DNA from: Liquidambar formosana
Taxonomy: Eukaryota > Streptophyta > Magnoliopsida > Saxifragales > Altingiaceae
Length of the DNA: 64,000 nucleotides
Assembly (NCBI GenBank): GCA_039720395.1
Contig: CM077823.1
Location: 13,286,107 to 13,350,106 of the forward strand
Direction of reading: 5' to 3'
The notes beneath the pieces were generated by a model that saw only the letters and a program-made list of their open reading frames with translations, did not search any database and was not told the origin of the DNA. The position numbers were made by a program, and so were the translations under genes. Below are positions 54,876 to 64,000 of the stretch, one piece after another; position 1 is the stretch's first letter; each line of letters begins with the position of its first letter.

Positions 54876-55514
54876 CTAGAGGTGTCTTGAAGGAGGGATC
54901 TCTCTTGTCATTTGCTTGACAATGTCTTCCTTCCAATCATAAGGAGTCCAACCTTCCTTGACATTAAGGTCTCGGAGTGGGGAGGGGACATTTTTCTTTT
55001 CGATCTTTATGTTTAATTCATCCGGGGTCATTTCCACTTTTGATGCCAGTGTTGCTAAGGCGTCCGCGTGGCGATTTAATGACTTCGACTCATGCTCGAT
55101 TCTGACTTCTTCAAATCGCCTTATTATTCTTTGGATCTTGCTTTTGTAGGGTGCCAAGGCATCTTCTTTGACCGCAAAATCACCTGCTACTTGTTTGACT
55201 ACGAGGTTGGAATCTCTTTAAATGCACAAGCTTTTGACCTTGACGTTGAGTGCTGCCAGGAGTCCTAATGCCAAGGCTTCATACTCTGCTTTGTTGTTGG
55301 AGCAAGGGAAGGAAAGTTTGTAAGATAGGGAAGTCGTGGCTCCCTCGGGCGAGGTTAAGACAACACCAGCTCCCACTCTTCCCGCTGCAGCAGATCCATC
55401 AAAACTCATTCGCCATTCTCCACTTTCTTCGCCGACCCAGGACTCCTGGGCCATCGTCCCTGGGAAGTCCTCCGAGGCTGGTTCGTGATTCCCACTTGGG
55501 AAGTGAGCGATCAT
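54876..55514 (-). pseudogene. second, plant-type RNase H of the Tat element
   Basis: Reads MSFDGSAAAGRVGAGVVLTS and CSNNKAEYEALALGLLAALN (first Asp and the Glu of the active site), a stop after KSLCI, then in the same frame the IRRFEEVRIEHESKSLNRHA and DALATLAS end (His/Asp region). The form with SFDGS...NNKAEYEAL is the extra RNase H acquired by Tat-lineage elements, distinct from the retroviral-type domain upstream at 55617-55814. Confidence 0.8.
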
Positions 55515-55616
55515 ATCGGCCAGAGCCTGACTCTTTATCGTTTTTGGGTTTATGCAGGTGATATCAAATTCTATTAGTGATAACAGCCATTTGGCTGTTC
55601 TTCCTGAGAGAGCAGG

Positions 55617-55814
55617 TCAAGAAAGGAGGAATCGGATGGGGTTACATTTGGTAATCAGCTCTACTCGATGTGAGAGCAAGTAGTGTTTGAACTTCTTGGT
55701 GGCAAAGACCAATGCCAGGAAATGTCTTTCGAGGTCTGTATACCTCGTTTCTGGTCCTCGCAGAATCCTGTTGATGTAGTATACAAGCTTTTCTTGCCCA
55801 TCATTCTTACGCAA
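55617..55814 (-). pseudogene. gypsy RNase H (first domain) fragment
   Basis: Encodes GQEKLVYYINRILRGPETRY and LALVFATKKFKHYLLSHRVE, the RNase H region directly after the RT of Ty3-gypsy elements. Frame breaks lie on both sides. Confidence 0.75.
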
Positions 55815-55913
55815 GTAATGCTCCCACTGACTTGCTCGTGGAGGTTATATACATTATTAGTGGCTGCCCTAGGCGAGGTGCCACCATAGTCGAGATTAAA
55901 GATAGGATGTCTT

Positions 55914-56681
55914 TTATGTGGTCGAATGGTGCCTGGTGTTCTCGTTTCCAGATGAAAGGGACATTTTTTTTAGGAGCGTAGCAAAAGGGGCCATTGTTTT
56001 TGCTAAAGTTGGAATAAATCTTCTAATGTAGGACACTCGGCCCAGAAAGATTTTGAGCTGCTTCAGCGAGGTTGGTCGTGGCATCTCTTTTATCGCTCTT
56101 ACCTTGCTTGGATCTATATCGATCCCATGCTTGTGCACGAGGAAACCAAGGAACTTTCCCGCGCTTACTCCAAAAGCGCATTTGAGGGGATTCATCCTGA
56201 GATTGTATTTTAGGCACCTTTTGAAAACCCTTTCGAGGTTAGCGAGGTGGTTGCTACGCGCTCTAGATTTAACTACGAGGTCATCCACATAGTCTACGAC
56301 GATATCATGCATCATGTCATGGAAGATTGCAGTCATTGCCCTTTGGTATGTTGCCTCTGTATTTTTTAAACCAAAGGGCATTACCTCGTAATAAAAGTTC
56401 CCTAATGGTGTTCTGAAGGCGGTCTTTTCGGCATCCTTTAGAGCCATTCTGATATGATTATATTCGCTGAAACCATCCATAAAAGAGAACATCTAATGGC
56501 CTGAGGTAGTATCCACCAATGTGTCAATGTTGGGTAAGGGAAAATCATCATTGGGGTAGGATTTATTCAAGTTTCTGATATCTAGACAACACCATATTTG
56601 CCCATTTTTCTTTTTGACGAGGACAATGTTTGCTAGCCAATTCGGATGTTGGATAGGCTTGATGAACTTAGTCTTTAACAA
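55914..56681 (-). pseudogene. gypsy reverse transcriptase
   Basis: RT blocks in one frame with a single stop at 56493: PNWLANIVLVKKKNGQIWCC, DFPLPNIDTLVD, then after the stop MFSFMDGFSEYNHIRM, TPLGNFYYEVMPFGLKN, VDYVDDLVVKSR (catalytic YVDD, intact) and FLGFLVHKHGIDIDP. The stop lies where a Gln is usual (GH-stop-MFSFMD), consistent with one C-to-T change. Homology continues to RNase H through a frameshift near 55920. Confidence 0.9.
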
Positions 56682-57083
56682 CTTTTGGATTTCCTGCTTT
56701 ATTTGAATCTCGAGCTCAGGTCTGGAAGGGGGTGGGTGCTATTTTACGGGGGATACAACTGGTGAAGTGTGCAGTTGATGGGTGGTTACTCTTGTGTCGA
56801 GGCCTGGCATTTCGTCGTATATCCATGCAAAAACTTTTTTGTATTTTTTTACCAGCCTGATAAGGGCCTCTTTTTCCTCAAGGATCATTTTCTTGCTAAC
56901 AAATATTGGCCGCGACCCTTCACTAGGGCTTGCGAGGTCGACTTCCTCTAACTCTTCCTCCTGAGGTCATGGTCGTTCTTTGAGACATTCGGGAGCGGCT
57001 GCGAGCTCTCCAGCTTCTTTGATATCCTGCTTAGGGGTATAGGGGAGAGACCCAAGTAGATTAGGATCTTCTCCCACACACCG

Positions 57084-57899
57084 TTATAATTGATACACCT
57101 TCCTTCCATCTGGGAGGTTGACTCGTATGCACTGCCTGACTACTTCCTCATCCTCGTAGGGCTTGATTGTAATTTCTGCGCAAGTCCACTTTTTTGGTAG
57201 TGGGGCGAAGTTTCCCTTCTGAGCTTTTTCCCATCTCAGAGGTGTACATATTTTGGTGCTTGGGGTGTTGATTCCCCATTGGGAGCTGCTTCTTGAAAAA
57301 AAGAAGCCTCTGTTATATGTGCCTTTTTTCCTTTCAAAAGGCATAGTCGAACCTGGTATAGTGATACTTCTTCCTTTTACTACTGCTTTAAGGCACTGAT
57401 GAAAGGAAGAGGGAACTGCTCTCGCCTTGTGGATCCATGGCCGACCCAAGAGGATATGGTAGGAAGGTCTCGTGTTTATAACATGGAACCTCGTAGGTCC
57501 TCTGATCTGCCCCATTTCGAGGTCCACAGTTATATACCCGAGAGTGCATTGTCCTTCAACGGCAAAGCCCGTAATTTCTATGATTTGTTTGACCATTCTC
57601 TCTTCCAGAATTCTAGCCGCTTTCATGGTTTCCAGTGGCATAACATTGACAAAGGATCCACTGTCTACTAAGGATTGCCTAACTTTGTTCCCATTGATTA
57701 GCGCTGTGAGGTAAAGGGAGAGATTATGCGCTCCATCATATGGATCGAGGTCTGCATCACTAAATAAGATGGTGGACTCATGATTCTTGATCGTGCGATA
57801 CGCATATCCTCCGGCGGTGAAACTTTCCTCTTGTTGCTCATGGGCCACTTTGATCTGTGATTTGGTAGCCTCGAATCTCGTGTTTGAACTGAAGCTCAT
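57084..57899 (-). CDS. gypsy aspartic protease region
   Basis: A 271-codon open frame overlapping the preceding gag frame by 4 nt. It contains VRQSLVDSGSFVNVMPLETM (active site as DSGS, the form common in this lineage), CTLGYITVDLEMG and YHILLGRPWIHKARAVPSSF. Its product would process Gag-Pol. It is one of the few intact segments of the element. Whether it is translated is unknown. Confidence 0.8.
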   Translation of the reverse strand: MSFSSNTRFEATKSQIKVAHEQQEESFTAGGYAYRTIKNHESTILFSDADLDPYDGAHNLSLYLTALINGNKVRQSLVDSGSFVNVMPLETMKAARILEERMVKQIIEITGFAVEGQCTLGYITVDLEMGQIRGPTRFHVINTRPSYHILLGRPWIHKARAVPSSFHQCLKAVVKGRSITIPGSTMPFERKKGTYNRGFFFSRSSSQWGINTPSTKICTPLRWEKAQKGNFAPLPKKWTCAEITIKPYEDEEVVRQCIRVNLPDGRKVYQL

Positions 57900-58603
57900 T
57901 TGGTCAAAGAAGTGGTGGAACTTCTAATGATCTTGTAGTTTAAAGCCATGGAGTCATACTCGGACATTTCTGGGACTGCTTTGTCTTCTTCATCGAGGTT
58001 CAGATTGCAGTGGTGGGCCGCGGTATAGGTATGTTCTTTCCTCTTGTTGTGCTTGGGATAGGGCGTCATCCCTACATCATTAGGTGGTGTCGAGAGCTTA
58101 AACTTATTGGCTTTGACTTTTCTGGAAAAGATCCTTTTTAGCGTCCAATAATCGCTGGTGGGATGTTTCACCCTTCGATGGTAAGCGCAGTATCGGTCAT
58201 GCTTTTTGTCAAACGAGGTTAACTCCTGCCTGACCGGGGGGAGGTCAATTACGTCGCCATGTATCCATTTGTTGAGCACGACTATTACTTCCTTTATGCT
58301 ACAGGGGTATGGTGGGGCATTATTAACTTCCCTATTATCCTCAGAGGTTCCTGTGCGAGCTTGTTTTGGGTTTTCTATTGCAGCCACCGTGGGAGGATTT
58401 TTCCTCTCCCCTCTCCAAGGAGTTTTAGTGCCTGTAGCGCTCGGGGGTTGGGTGATACTATCACTAATCCACTTGGCAGCTTCGATGACGCGAGAGAAGT
58501 TGTGGAAGGTGTGTATGACCACATAGGGCTTGAAAGTTTGGAGCATGCCTGCAACGTAAAAATCAACGAGCTTGGATTCAGAAATAGGTTCGAGATATTC
58601 CAT
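57896..58603 (-). pseudogene. gypsy gag, C-terminal part
   Basis: Encodes ESKLVDFYVAGMLQTFKPYV and a C-x2-H knuckle-like region DRYCAYHRRVKHPTSDYWTL (the usual final Cys is Tyr here). Followed in another frame by the protease. Gag would form the particle and bind RNA. Confidence 0.75.
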
Positions 58604-58663
58604 TACACGCTCTCTAAATCTCTTGACATATCTGACGAGGTCCTCGCTTGACCTTTGTTTGAT

Positions 58664-61143
58664 CTAGCTTAGAAAGATAATGCTCACATGCTCCTCCACA
58701 AGAAAGAATTTGTTAGTGAAGGCACAAGACATTTGCCTCCGTGTGGACATGGACCCTGATTCGAGGTCGGTATACCAGGTATAAGCCAAATATGTGAGTG
58801 ACTTCGAGAATTCTTGTAGTCGAAGAGATTCGTCACATCTATGCTCTCCGAGAGAGTTAAGGAAGCGGACTACATGCTTTCTCGCGTTTCCTTTGCGCCT
58901 ATTGTTGGGAATCGAACAAGAGGGAAAAATAGAAGTGCGGAATATAAAAATTTTTCCTACGATTCCCAATCCCATAAATCTAACTATGCATAATACAAAA
59001 TCAAACCCTAACTATGAAGAGGGTTAGAATACTTACAGTTTTAATGGTCTTCTCCGTTTTGCTCCAAGCTTCGATTCCGGATAGCGGTGAATGAGCAGCC
59101 CAAGTGTGCTGCCTCCAACGGTATCCACACCTAGCTAGAGCTTCAAGCCTTTTCTTTCTTCTTCCTTGTTGTTGCTAGAGGTGGAAAAGAGAGAGAGAGA
59201 GAAGAGAGCCTCCAACTCTTTGGACGGCTAGGGTTGGGAGTGTGCAAGCATTATGCTATATCACACATAAGTGTGACTTACATATGCAGCCCACTAAAGG
59301 GGGCTGGCCATAAAGAAGAAACCCTAATAGGGTTATGTGTAATTACACTTAATTACATATTAACCCCTATTATTTGTATCAAATACAAATAGGCCTATAA
59401 AGAACTATTCTTTATTCACTAAAACCCTTTCTCTCATAGACTTTAAAGCCCTTCTTTCATGATCAGTGTGTGACCCATTGGGTTCACATCATCAAGTAGT
59501 AGGAATAGCACAAGGTGTGCACAATGGAACTCTTTCCATTTAGGGTCTAATTGGAACTCCTTCCAATTCCCTAATTGGTTATAACTCACTTATATCAATT
59601 AGGGCTTCTACTAACCATGAATAACACCTAGCATATGGTTCATGGTGTTGTCCTTAATGAGGTGAATAAGTATCTAACAAAGAACCCTGCTGTTATAATT
59701 TGTAGGTTACAATTACATCCTTCTATCTACACAATGTCTCCAATTGAACCAATAGGACATGGAAGTCTGTCAAGTCCCTAATTCAATTACTTTATACTCA
59801 TTTATAGATATCAACTCATTGATGAACTCATTAAACTCTTTTCATATTCATCCTACTATGGCCATGGATTTAATGAGTTATATTATGAATGCTATATGAG
59901 ACATTCTCTCTCTTTTTCCTGAGAGTGATGAATTCCTTGTTGATCACTCACATGCCTTCATACATATAGCAGTAGGGCCAATGAACACCCTTGCAGACCC
60001 CTATAAGGATTTGCACTTAGTGTTATCAAACTTCTAAAGCTACATGCAGAAGACAACTATGGTGTCTCAGGTCTAAGGATTACTTGTACCACTATGACAA
60101 TGAGAAACTGATTGACAGGCAGGTTAAAACTCTATTCAGTTTATCTCATATCTTTGGTCACATTCAGTGTACCTATTCTATTAATAGGCACCCACCTATT
60201 GGTTGTAGTGTCTCCACACAAATAGCTTGAGACCAGCTATCCTCCTATAGAATCAACCTAACAAGTGCTAGTCCTATGGTTTATTATTGTCCATCATAGT
60301 GGACCTTCAACTAGGAATGCTTTAGGAGTTTAGTACAGAGATATATCTACAGTCTCAAAATTACAATTCTTTGTAATTCTATATTCTTAATTCTAACTCC
60401 ATGGACATATTATGTAAATATAAATGATGCAGATAAACATAATAGAATAAGCCCTTTTATTAAATCAATAATAAATGTGACATACATAAATGAAATCAAA
60501 TGATTGTTCCTAATCCCTAAACAATCGTCTCTATGATTGGCTCTAGGGCATAATCCTAACACCTATTAAACAGAGGGAATTTCAATGGTGCCACGTATTA
60601 GACAAGATAAGGTTGTCCGGCGAGCTCAATCGGATAGGGTGGCATCAGGTCGAGATCAGGCATGGCAAGTATGGAGTTGCGCCTCCTTTCGTGGGCGAGG
60701 ATCTTCTCCATTTTAGACATGGTAATGTATGGTTCGAGAGGTGGGGCCAAAGGGCGACGAAGGCTTTCTTTGTTCGCTACTGTCCCGCCTATGTCAGAGG
60801 CTGCTCTGTCATGAGCCTCCTGGTTCTGTCAAAGAACGTTCAGCTCAGGAGTTATCACTTCAACACGTGGTTGGCCTTGACGATCGTTAAGCTCCATCTA
60901 GGTGAGGTTATTATTCTTATCCTGAGGATTTTGTAAAAAAGACCCTTTGCCCAAGGACCCTTCTTGGATGGTCCTCAAAGCAACGAGGATGTGATTCTCT
61001 GTTTCTTGCATGAAAGCCAGCACGGGGCCAAAAGCTGCTATGAAATCGGTAGAGTTTATAGCCGTCGGAGGCACTGGGGGGATCGCTGTAAAACCGAGGT
61101 TGCCCAGACCGAAGCTAGCTGGCATACCGTAGAGCTGGTTCAC
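58664..61143 (-). pseudogene. gypsy gag, N-terminal part, split by a solo LTR
   Basis: The 5' piece lies at 61143-60562 (NQLYGMPASFGLGNLGF, FMQETENHILVALRTIQEGS), the 3' piece at 58902-58664 (VRFLNSLGEHRCDESLRLQE, FSKSLTYLAYTWYTDLE). The latter block is the typical Ty3-gypsy gag 'LREF..SL...A..WY..L' region. The solo LTR 58903-60561 sits between them, and other stops occur. Confidence 0.75.
58898..60566 (-). mobile_element. Copia-type solo LTR in gypsy gag
   Basis: The LTR at 58903-60561 (1659 bp) reads TGTTGGGAATCG at the plus-strand left end and CATAATCCTAACA at the right; on the minus strand it starts TGTTAGGATTATGCCC. Perfect 5-bp duplication CCTAT at 58898-58902 and 60562-60566. The length and the TGTTAGGAT start fit Angela/SIRE-type Copia LTRs (inference). 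A GA tract lies at 59189-59206. No genes. Confidence 0.85.
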
Positions 61144-61268
61144 GGGTTGCGTTTGGTTAATGGTTGGATCAAAGGGATTCTCTCTTAGGCGAGATTCGTT
61201 GTACCTCCTCGCCTTCAGGGTTGGGGATGTCGGTGTTTCATCGTGTTATTACCATCACGTGCTACCTC

Positions 61269-61284
61269 CCCAGCAGAGTCGCCA
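61269..61284 (-). promoter_or_regulatory. primer binding site of the Tat gypsy element
   Basis: On the minus strand TGGCGACTCTGCTGGG begins two bases after the 5' LTR end. This type of site is described for Ogre/Tat elements, reportedly pairing with tRNA-Arg. Confidence 0.75.
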
Positions 61285-61286
61285 AA

Positions 61287-61752
61287 TGTTGATGGAGAGA
61301 TTCTCTGAGTTCACTGGAGTGGAACTGTGTCTGGTGGTGAGGTCGGCACGTGAGGTAACATGTTTTGGGATATCAGGACAAATCAGCAAGGGAGAATATA
61401 TGACTAATATGTGTTGGGTCAAATGACAGACTCTTTTAAGACTTGGACTTAAGAAGTGAGACCCTGTTTTTACTCTAAGACCCATAGCTTTGGATATCGA
61501 ATGTTCCTTGTATAATCTCAAGGATCATCCCCCCTCTTTTTTTCTTTTTTTCTTTAGAGACTTAGATCCTCTTTTTATAGTAGAGTCATGAGGCGACCTC
61601 TGGAAAGGACATGATGTGACTTTTCAGAGGTCGCCTGATGTAACATATCAGAGAAGTAGCTATGGTCATTAGTGCCGTAGGTGTTTCAGACTGGCAGAGA
61701 TAACCTAACCTCGTCACGTCACATCAATCATCCTGGTGTCAGACCTCGGTAA
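61287..61752 (-). repeat. 5' LTR of the Tat gypsy element (truncated)
   Basis: Aligns with 39699-40162 with about 28 differences, then stops at ggtaa where a new LTR begins. The missing 200 bp include the LTR 5' end, presumably displaced by the insertion at 61753 and located to the right of the window. Confidence 0.85.
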
Positions 61753-62193
61753 TGTAATGCCCTGCATCATTTAATTAGGATAATCTCACCTTTAATGCAT
61801 GATTTACATGTATATTAGTTGATTTGTCAGGTATTGTGGTGCATAGGCATCACATGGGTACGATGTTGACATGTTTGTGATTTCACACTTTTAGACCGCT
61901 GAAATTTGGCTAAGTGTTGGGAAAAAATGGATTTTCGTAAAACTTCGTTTTTAAAGATAATTTTTGGCGGTAATGGAAGTTTATAATATTATAAGATATC
62001 TGTGATTTTATGGGATTTTATTATCACGTTTCGATCGGTTTCCTCGTACGTTTGTTTTTGAAAAATCGGTCGAGAGTCGGATTTTGTACTAAAACTTGAA
62101 AATGAGATTTTGATTTACTTGGAATTTAATTTTTTTGATATTTTATTTGGATTCCAATGGGGGGTTATTTGCTTATTTTCATTAAATAACTTA

Positions 62194-62256
62194 AAGTAAT
62201 CTTCTCCATTCTTTAAAAAGTAAAAGGAAGAATAAAAGAATGGAGAAGATTACTTA
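62194..62256. repeat. perfect 21-bp inverted repeat
   Basis: AAGTAATCTTCTCCATTCTTT at 62194-62214 pairs perfectly with 62236-62256, with a 21-nt A-rich loop. Confidence 0.9.
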
Positions 62257-62335
62257 AATGTTTTTAATGTAAATAAGGTAGTGGTAAGTACTGTGGGAGT
62301 TTATACACATTTGCCTGAGTTACTGGGCATTTTCA

Positions 62336-62455
62336 GCAAGTGACGATCGATCCTGGCTTTGGGACGATCAATCGTCAGTGCCCCAAAAATGCAATTTTGC
62401 CTCTGCTTTTCACGATCGATCGTGCCCTCAACCCACGATCGATCGTGCATCGCGG
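62336..62455. repeat. cluster of CGATCGATCG palindromes
   Basis: Two perfect CACGATCGATCGTG palindromes (near 62418 and 62440) and two imperfect relatives (gacgatcgatcctg near 62341 and gacgatcaatcgtc near 62362), upstream of the TATA-like box of the right-hand LTR. Confidence 0.85.
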
Positions 62456-64000
62456 ATTTTGCAAATTTTTTTGCGTAAATGACGCATATGCCCCTCACCC
62501 CTTATAAAACCCTCATATCACGATTCTAACACCCATTTTCAGCATCTTGAGTGTTAGGGACTTGAGAGAGAAGGAGAGAGAGAGGAAAGATAGGAGAGAG
62601 AAAGGGAGTGTTTGGAGAGAGAAAATCACATTTTTTTTCTTGTATGCATGCGTTTTTGACTCTCTCTCCTCATATCAACGTTTGGATTCACGTTCTAGGG
62701 GCTGGATTTGAAGATCTACACGTGCTTTGAGAGGATTCAAGCCTGATCTGTAGAGTTTGGAGCTCATTCTTGCTTTCTAGGCTCAGATCCGACCTTCCCA
62801 ACACATTTTCTCTACGTTTGGTGTAATATATGTGAGCTAGGTGTAATTTTCATGGGTTTTAACAGTAGGGATGATAATGGGTTAGTATATAAGCCCATAT
62901 ATGTTGGACAAAAACGTAGTTTGGTGTTATTTATGAGTTTTCGTGATTATTGGGTGTATTATCATGTATATTTTGTAATGCATGTACTGAGGGGTCTAGT
63001 TTACGTAACCCTATATTTAGGAATATTAATTTTGGGAGTATATGGGTTGATATACTTGTCATATTTTGGTTTATTTGGAAGGTACATGCTATGTAAATTC
63101 TTGTTGGTCTATATTTTACATGTTTTACATAGCTCCCACATGTTATATATAATTATGAAATAATTATATATTGTTGATTTTTGGAATAACTGACACGTGT
63201 GTGAGTTTTTATGCTTTTCATGGCATTCATTGGCATAAAATGCATGAAATGGACTTAATTAATTACTTGGTAAAAATATATTAAAGGGTCATTGGATTTG
63301 GACTACTAGCAGTCAAGGGACTTAGCGGTGTTTTCCATTCCTTTGGTCCTGGGTACTTTCCGGTTCCAGGTAGGGACCCTTGTGTTCCCGAATCAGAGGC
63401 TACTTTCCGGTTCCAGGTAGGAACCCTTGTGTTGTCCTCTTGGAGGTGGGTTTAAATCCTCCGTTTCCGCGCGAAGACTCCTGCGGGAGTGGTTGGTAAT
63501 GATGGGTTATGTTAAATGGACATGAGTCGCATATTATTCATGACATTGCATGGGTTTTAATTATTTTAAGCATGGTTTTAATTGGTTATATTATCATGCT
63601 TTGGTTATTTCTATATGAAAATTATATCTACTGAGTTTTATACTCACTCCTATGTTTTATAAACCCTTTTCAGATGATTTCATAGCTGGGGAGACCTCGC
63701 TTTGAGGTGTTATGCTTTGTTGGGATCGAATTTTAATATTATGGTTATGTATTAACTAAACACTATGTATTCGGCCAATGGGCGCTAGACACGTAATAAC
63801 TCATGGTTTGTAATATTTTAATTTCGTAGGTTTCTTCATATGGTTTATTTAGCATGTGATGATACCAATGATGGATGATAGGAACTTTTATAACTCTTTT
63901 ATACAGGATTTTGTTACGGTATGTTCCATTTACGAATGGGTCATGCCGAAATTTTTACTAAAATTACCAGTTTTCTAACACTTGCCATTCACGTGCTTCC

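Larger units (their letters stand above)
39699..61752 (-). mobile_element. Tat-lineage Ty3-gypsy retrotransposon with antisense PMD gene
   Basis: Minus-strand element: 5' LTR 61752-61287 (truncated), primer site 61284-61269, gag (61143-57896, split), protease, RT, RNase H, second plant-type RNase H, integrase (to 53379), a tandem-repeat spacer, an antisense plant mobile domain gene (41076-52393, plus strand), polypurine tract and 3' LTR 40366-39699. Two RNase H domains, the TGGCGACTC-type primer site and an antisense ORF after integrase are features of the Tat lineage. Comparison of the shared 466 bp of the LTRs shows roughly 28 differences (about 94% identity, by eye, mostly transitions). 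It carries three solo-LTR insertions and many stops. Confidence 0.9.
61753..64000 (+). repeat. LTR of an unidentified element entering from the right
   Basis: It starts TGTAATGCCCTGCATC right after the broken gypsy LTR and runs beyond the window. A TATA-like CCCTTATAAAACCC lies at about 62499-62512, followed by a GA-rich leader-like stretch (62556-62620), supporting plus orientation. Internal features are a perfect 21-bp inverted repeat (62194-62256), CGATCG palindromes (62340-62452) and a short tandem duplication (actttccggttccaggtagg) at 63353-63430. No coding sequence. The 103-codon hydrophobic frame at 62852 is not convincing. Confidence 0.65.

Noticed and set aside
62852..63163. Hydrophobic 103-codon frame that could be a membrane protein
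   Set aside because: T-rich LTR sequence downstream of the presumed transcription start. Hydrophobicity follows from base composition.
61753..64000. Assignment of the right-hand LTR to a named lineage
   Set aside because: No coding region of the element is in the window; LTR sequence alone does not support a lineage call.

Overview
This window is nuclear DNA of a flowering plant with a repeat-rich genome. The evidence is spliced exons of a plant-type cytosolic methionyl-tRNA synthetase, a plant PDS5-like fragment, plant LTR-retrotransposon lineages (Tat-type Ty3-gypsy with two RNase H domains, Copia solo LTRs), plant LINEs, an endogenous caulimovirid, and hAT, PIF/Harbinger and MULE-like DNA elements. 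No bacterial-type genes, rRNA, CRISPR array or credible tRNA gene were found. All positions are by-eye readings; no alignment or database search was run.

Layout. (1) 1-8987: a nest of one uncharacterised, apparently non-autonomous LTR-retrotransposon family. A plus-strand copy enters from the left edge (1-923). A minus-strand copy (1440-8987) is interrupted by a plus-strand copy (2312-5856, 5-bp target duplication CATAG). This inner copy carries an intron-free, broken fragment of the cohesion factor PDS5. DNA elements sit inside the inner 3' LTR (5179-5557) and inside the outer element (7056-8211). (2) 9030-9620: LINE debris. (3) 10346-19677, minus: the only credible host gene, MetRS, with six clean exons (314 codons). 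Intron 2 is inflated by a LINE that itself received a second LINE, and intron 5 holds a MULE-like MITE. The exons for the second half of the enzyme are not visible in the 10.3 kb to the left. (4) 20230-20670: three hairpin-shaped tandem units. (5) 20745-27850: a decayed, rearranged endogenous pararetrovirus of petuvirus-like gene order. (6) 27850-39698: AT-rich DNA, Tat-type LTRs with nested Copia solo LTRs, a PIF/Harbinger transposase remnant, microsatellites and a hAT-type element with 8-bp duplications.

(7) 39699-61752: a 22-kb Tat-lineage Ty3-gypsy retrotransposon on the minus strand (gag, protease, RT, RNase H, second plant-type RNase H, integrase). It carries a spliced antisense ORF of the plant mobile domain (PMD) family between integrase and the 3' LTR. 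The antisense ORF is split by a solo LTR (43367-50892) that itself contains another solo LTR (43580-46455), and gag is split by a Copia-type solo LTR (58903-60561). All three have perfect 5-bp target duplications. (8) 61753-64000: the start of another LTR element that truncated the gypsy 5' LTR.

Most DNA here is retroelement insertion layered on insertion, and the nesting gives a readable relative chronology. The points most worth follow-up are the PDS5 capture, the intron-containing antisense PMD gene, a conserved unknown ORF shared by three copies of the left-hand family, the missing MetRS 3' half, the duplicated splice donor in MetRS exon 5, and the hairpin array at 20.2-20.7 kb.
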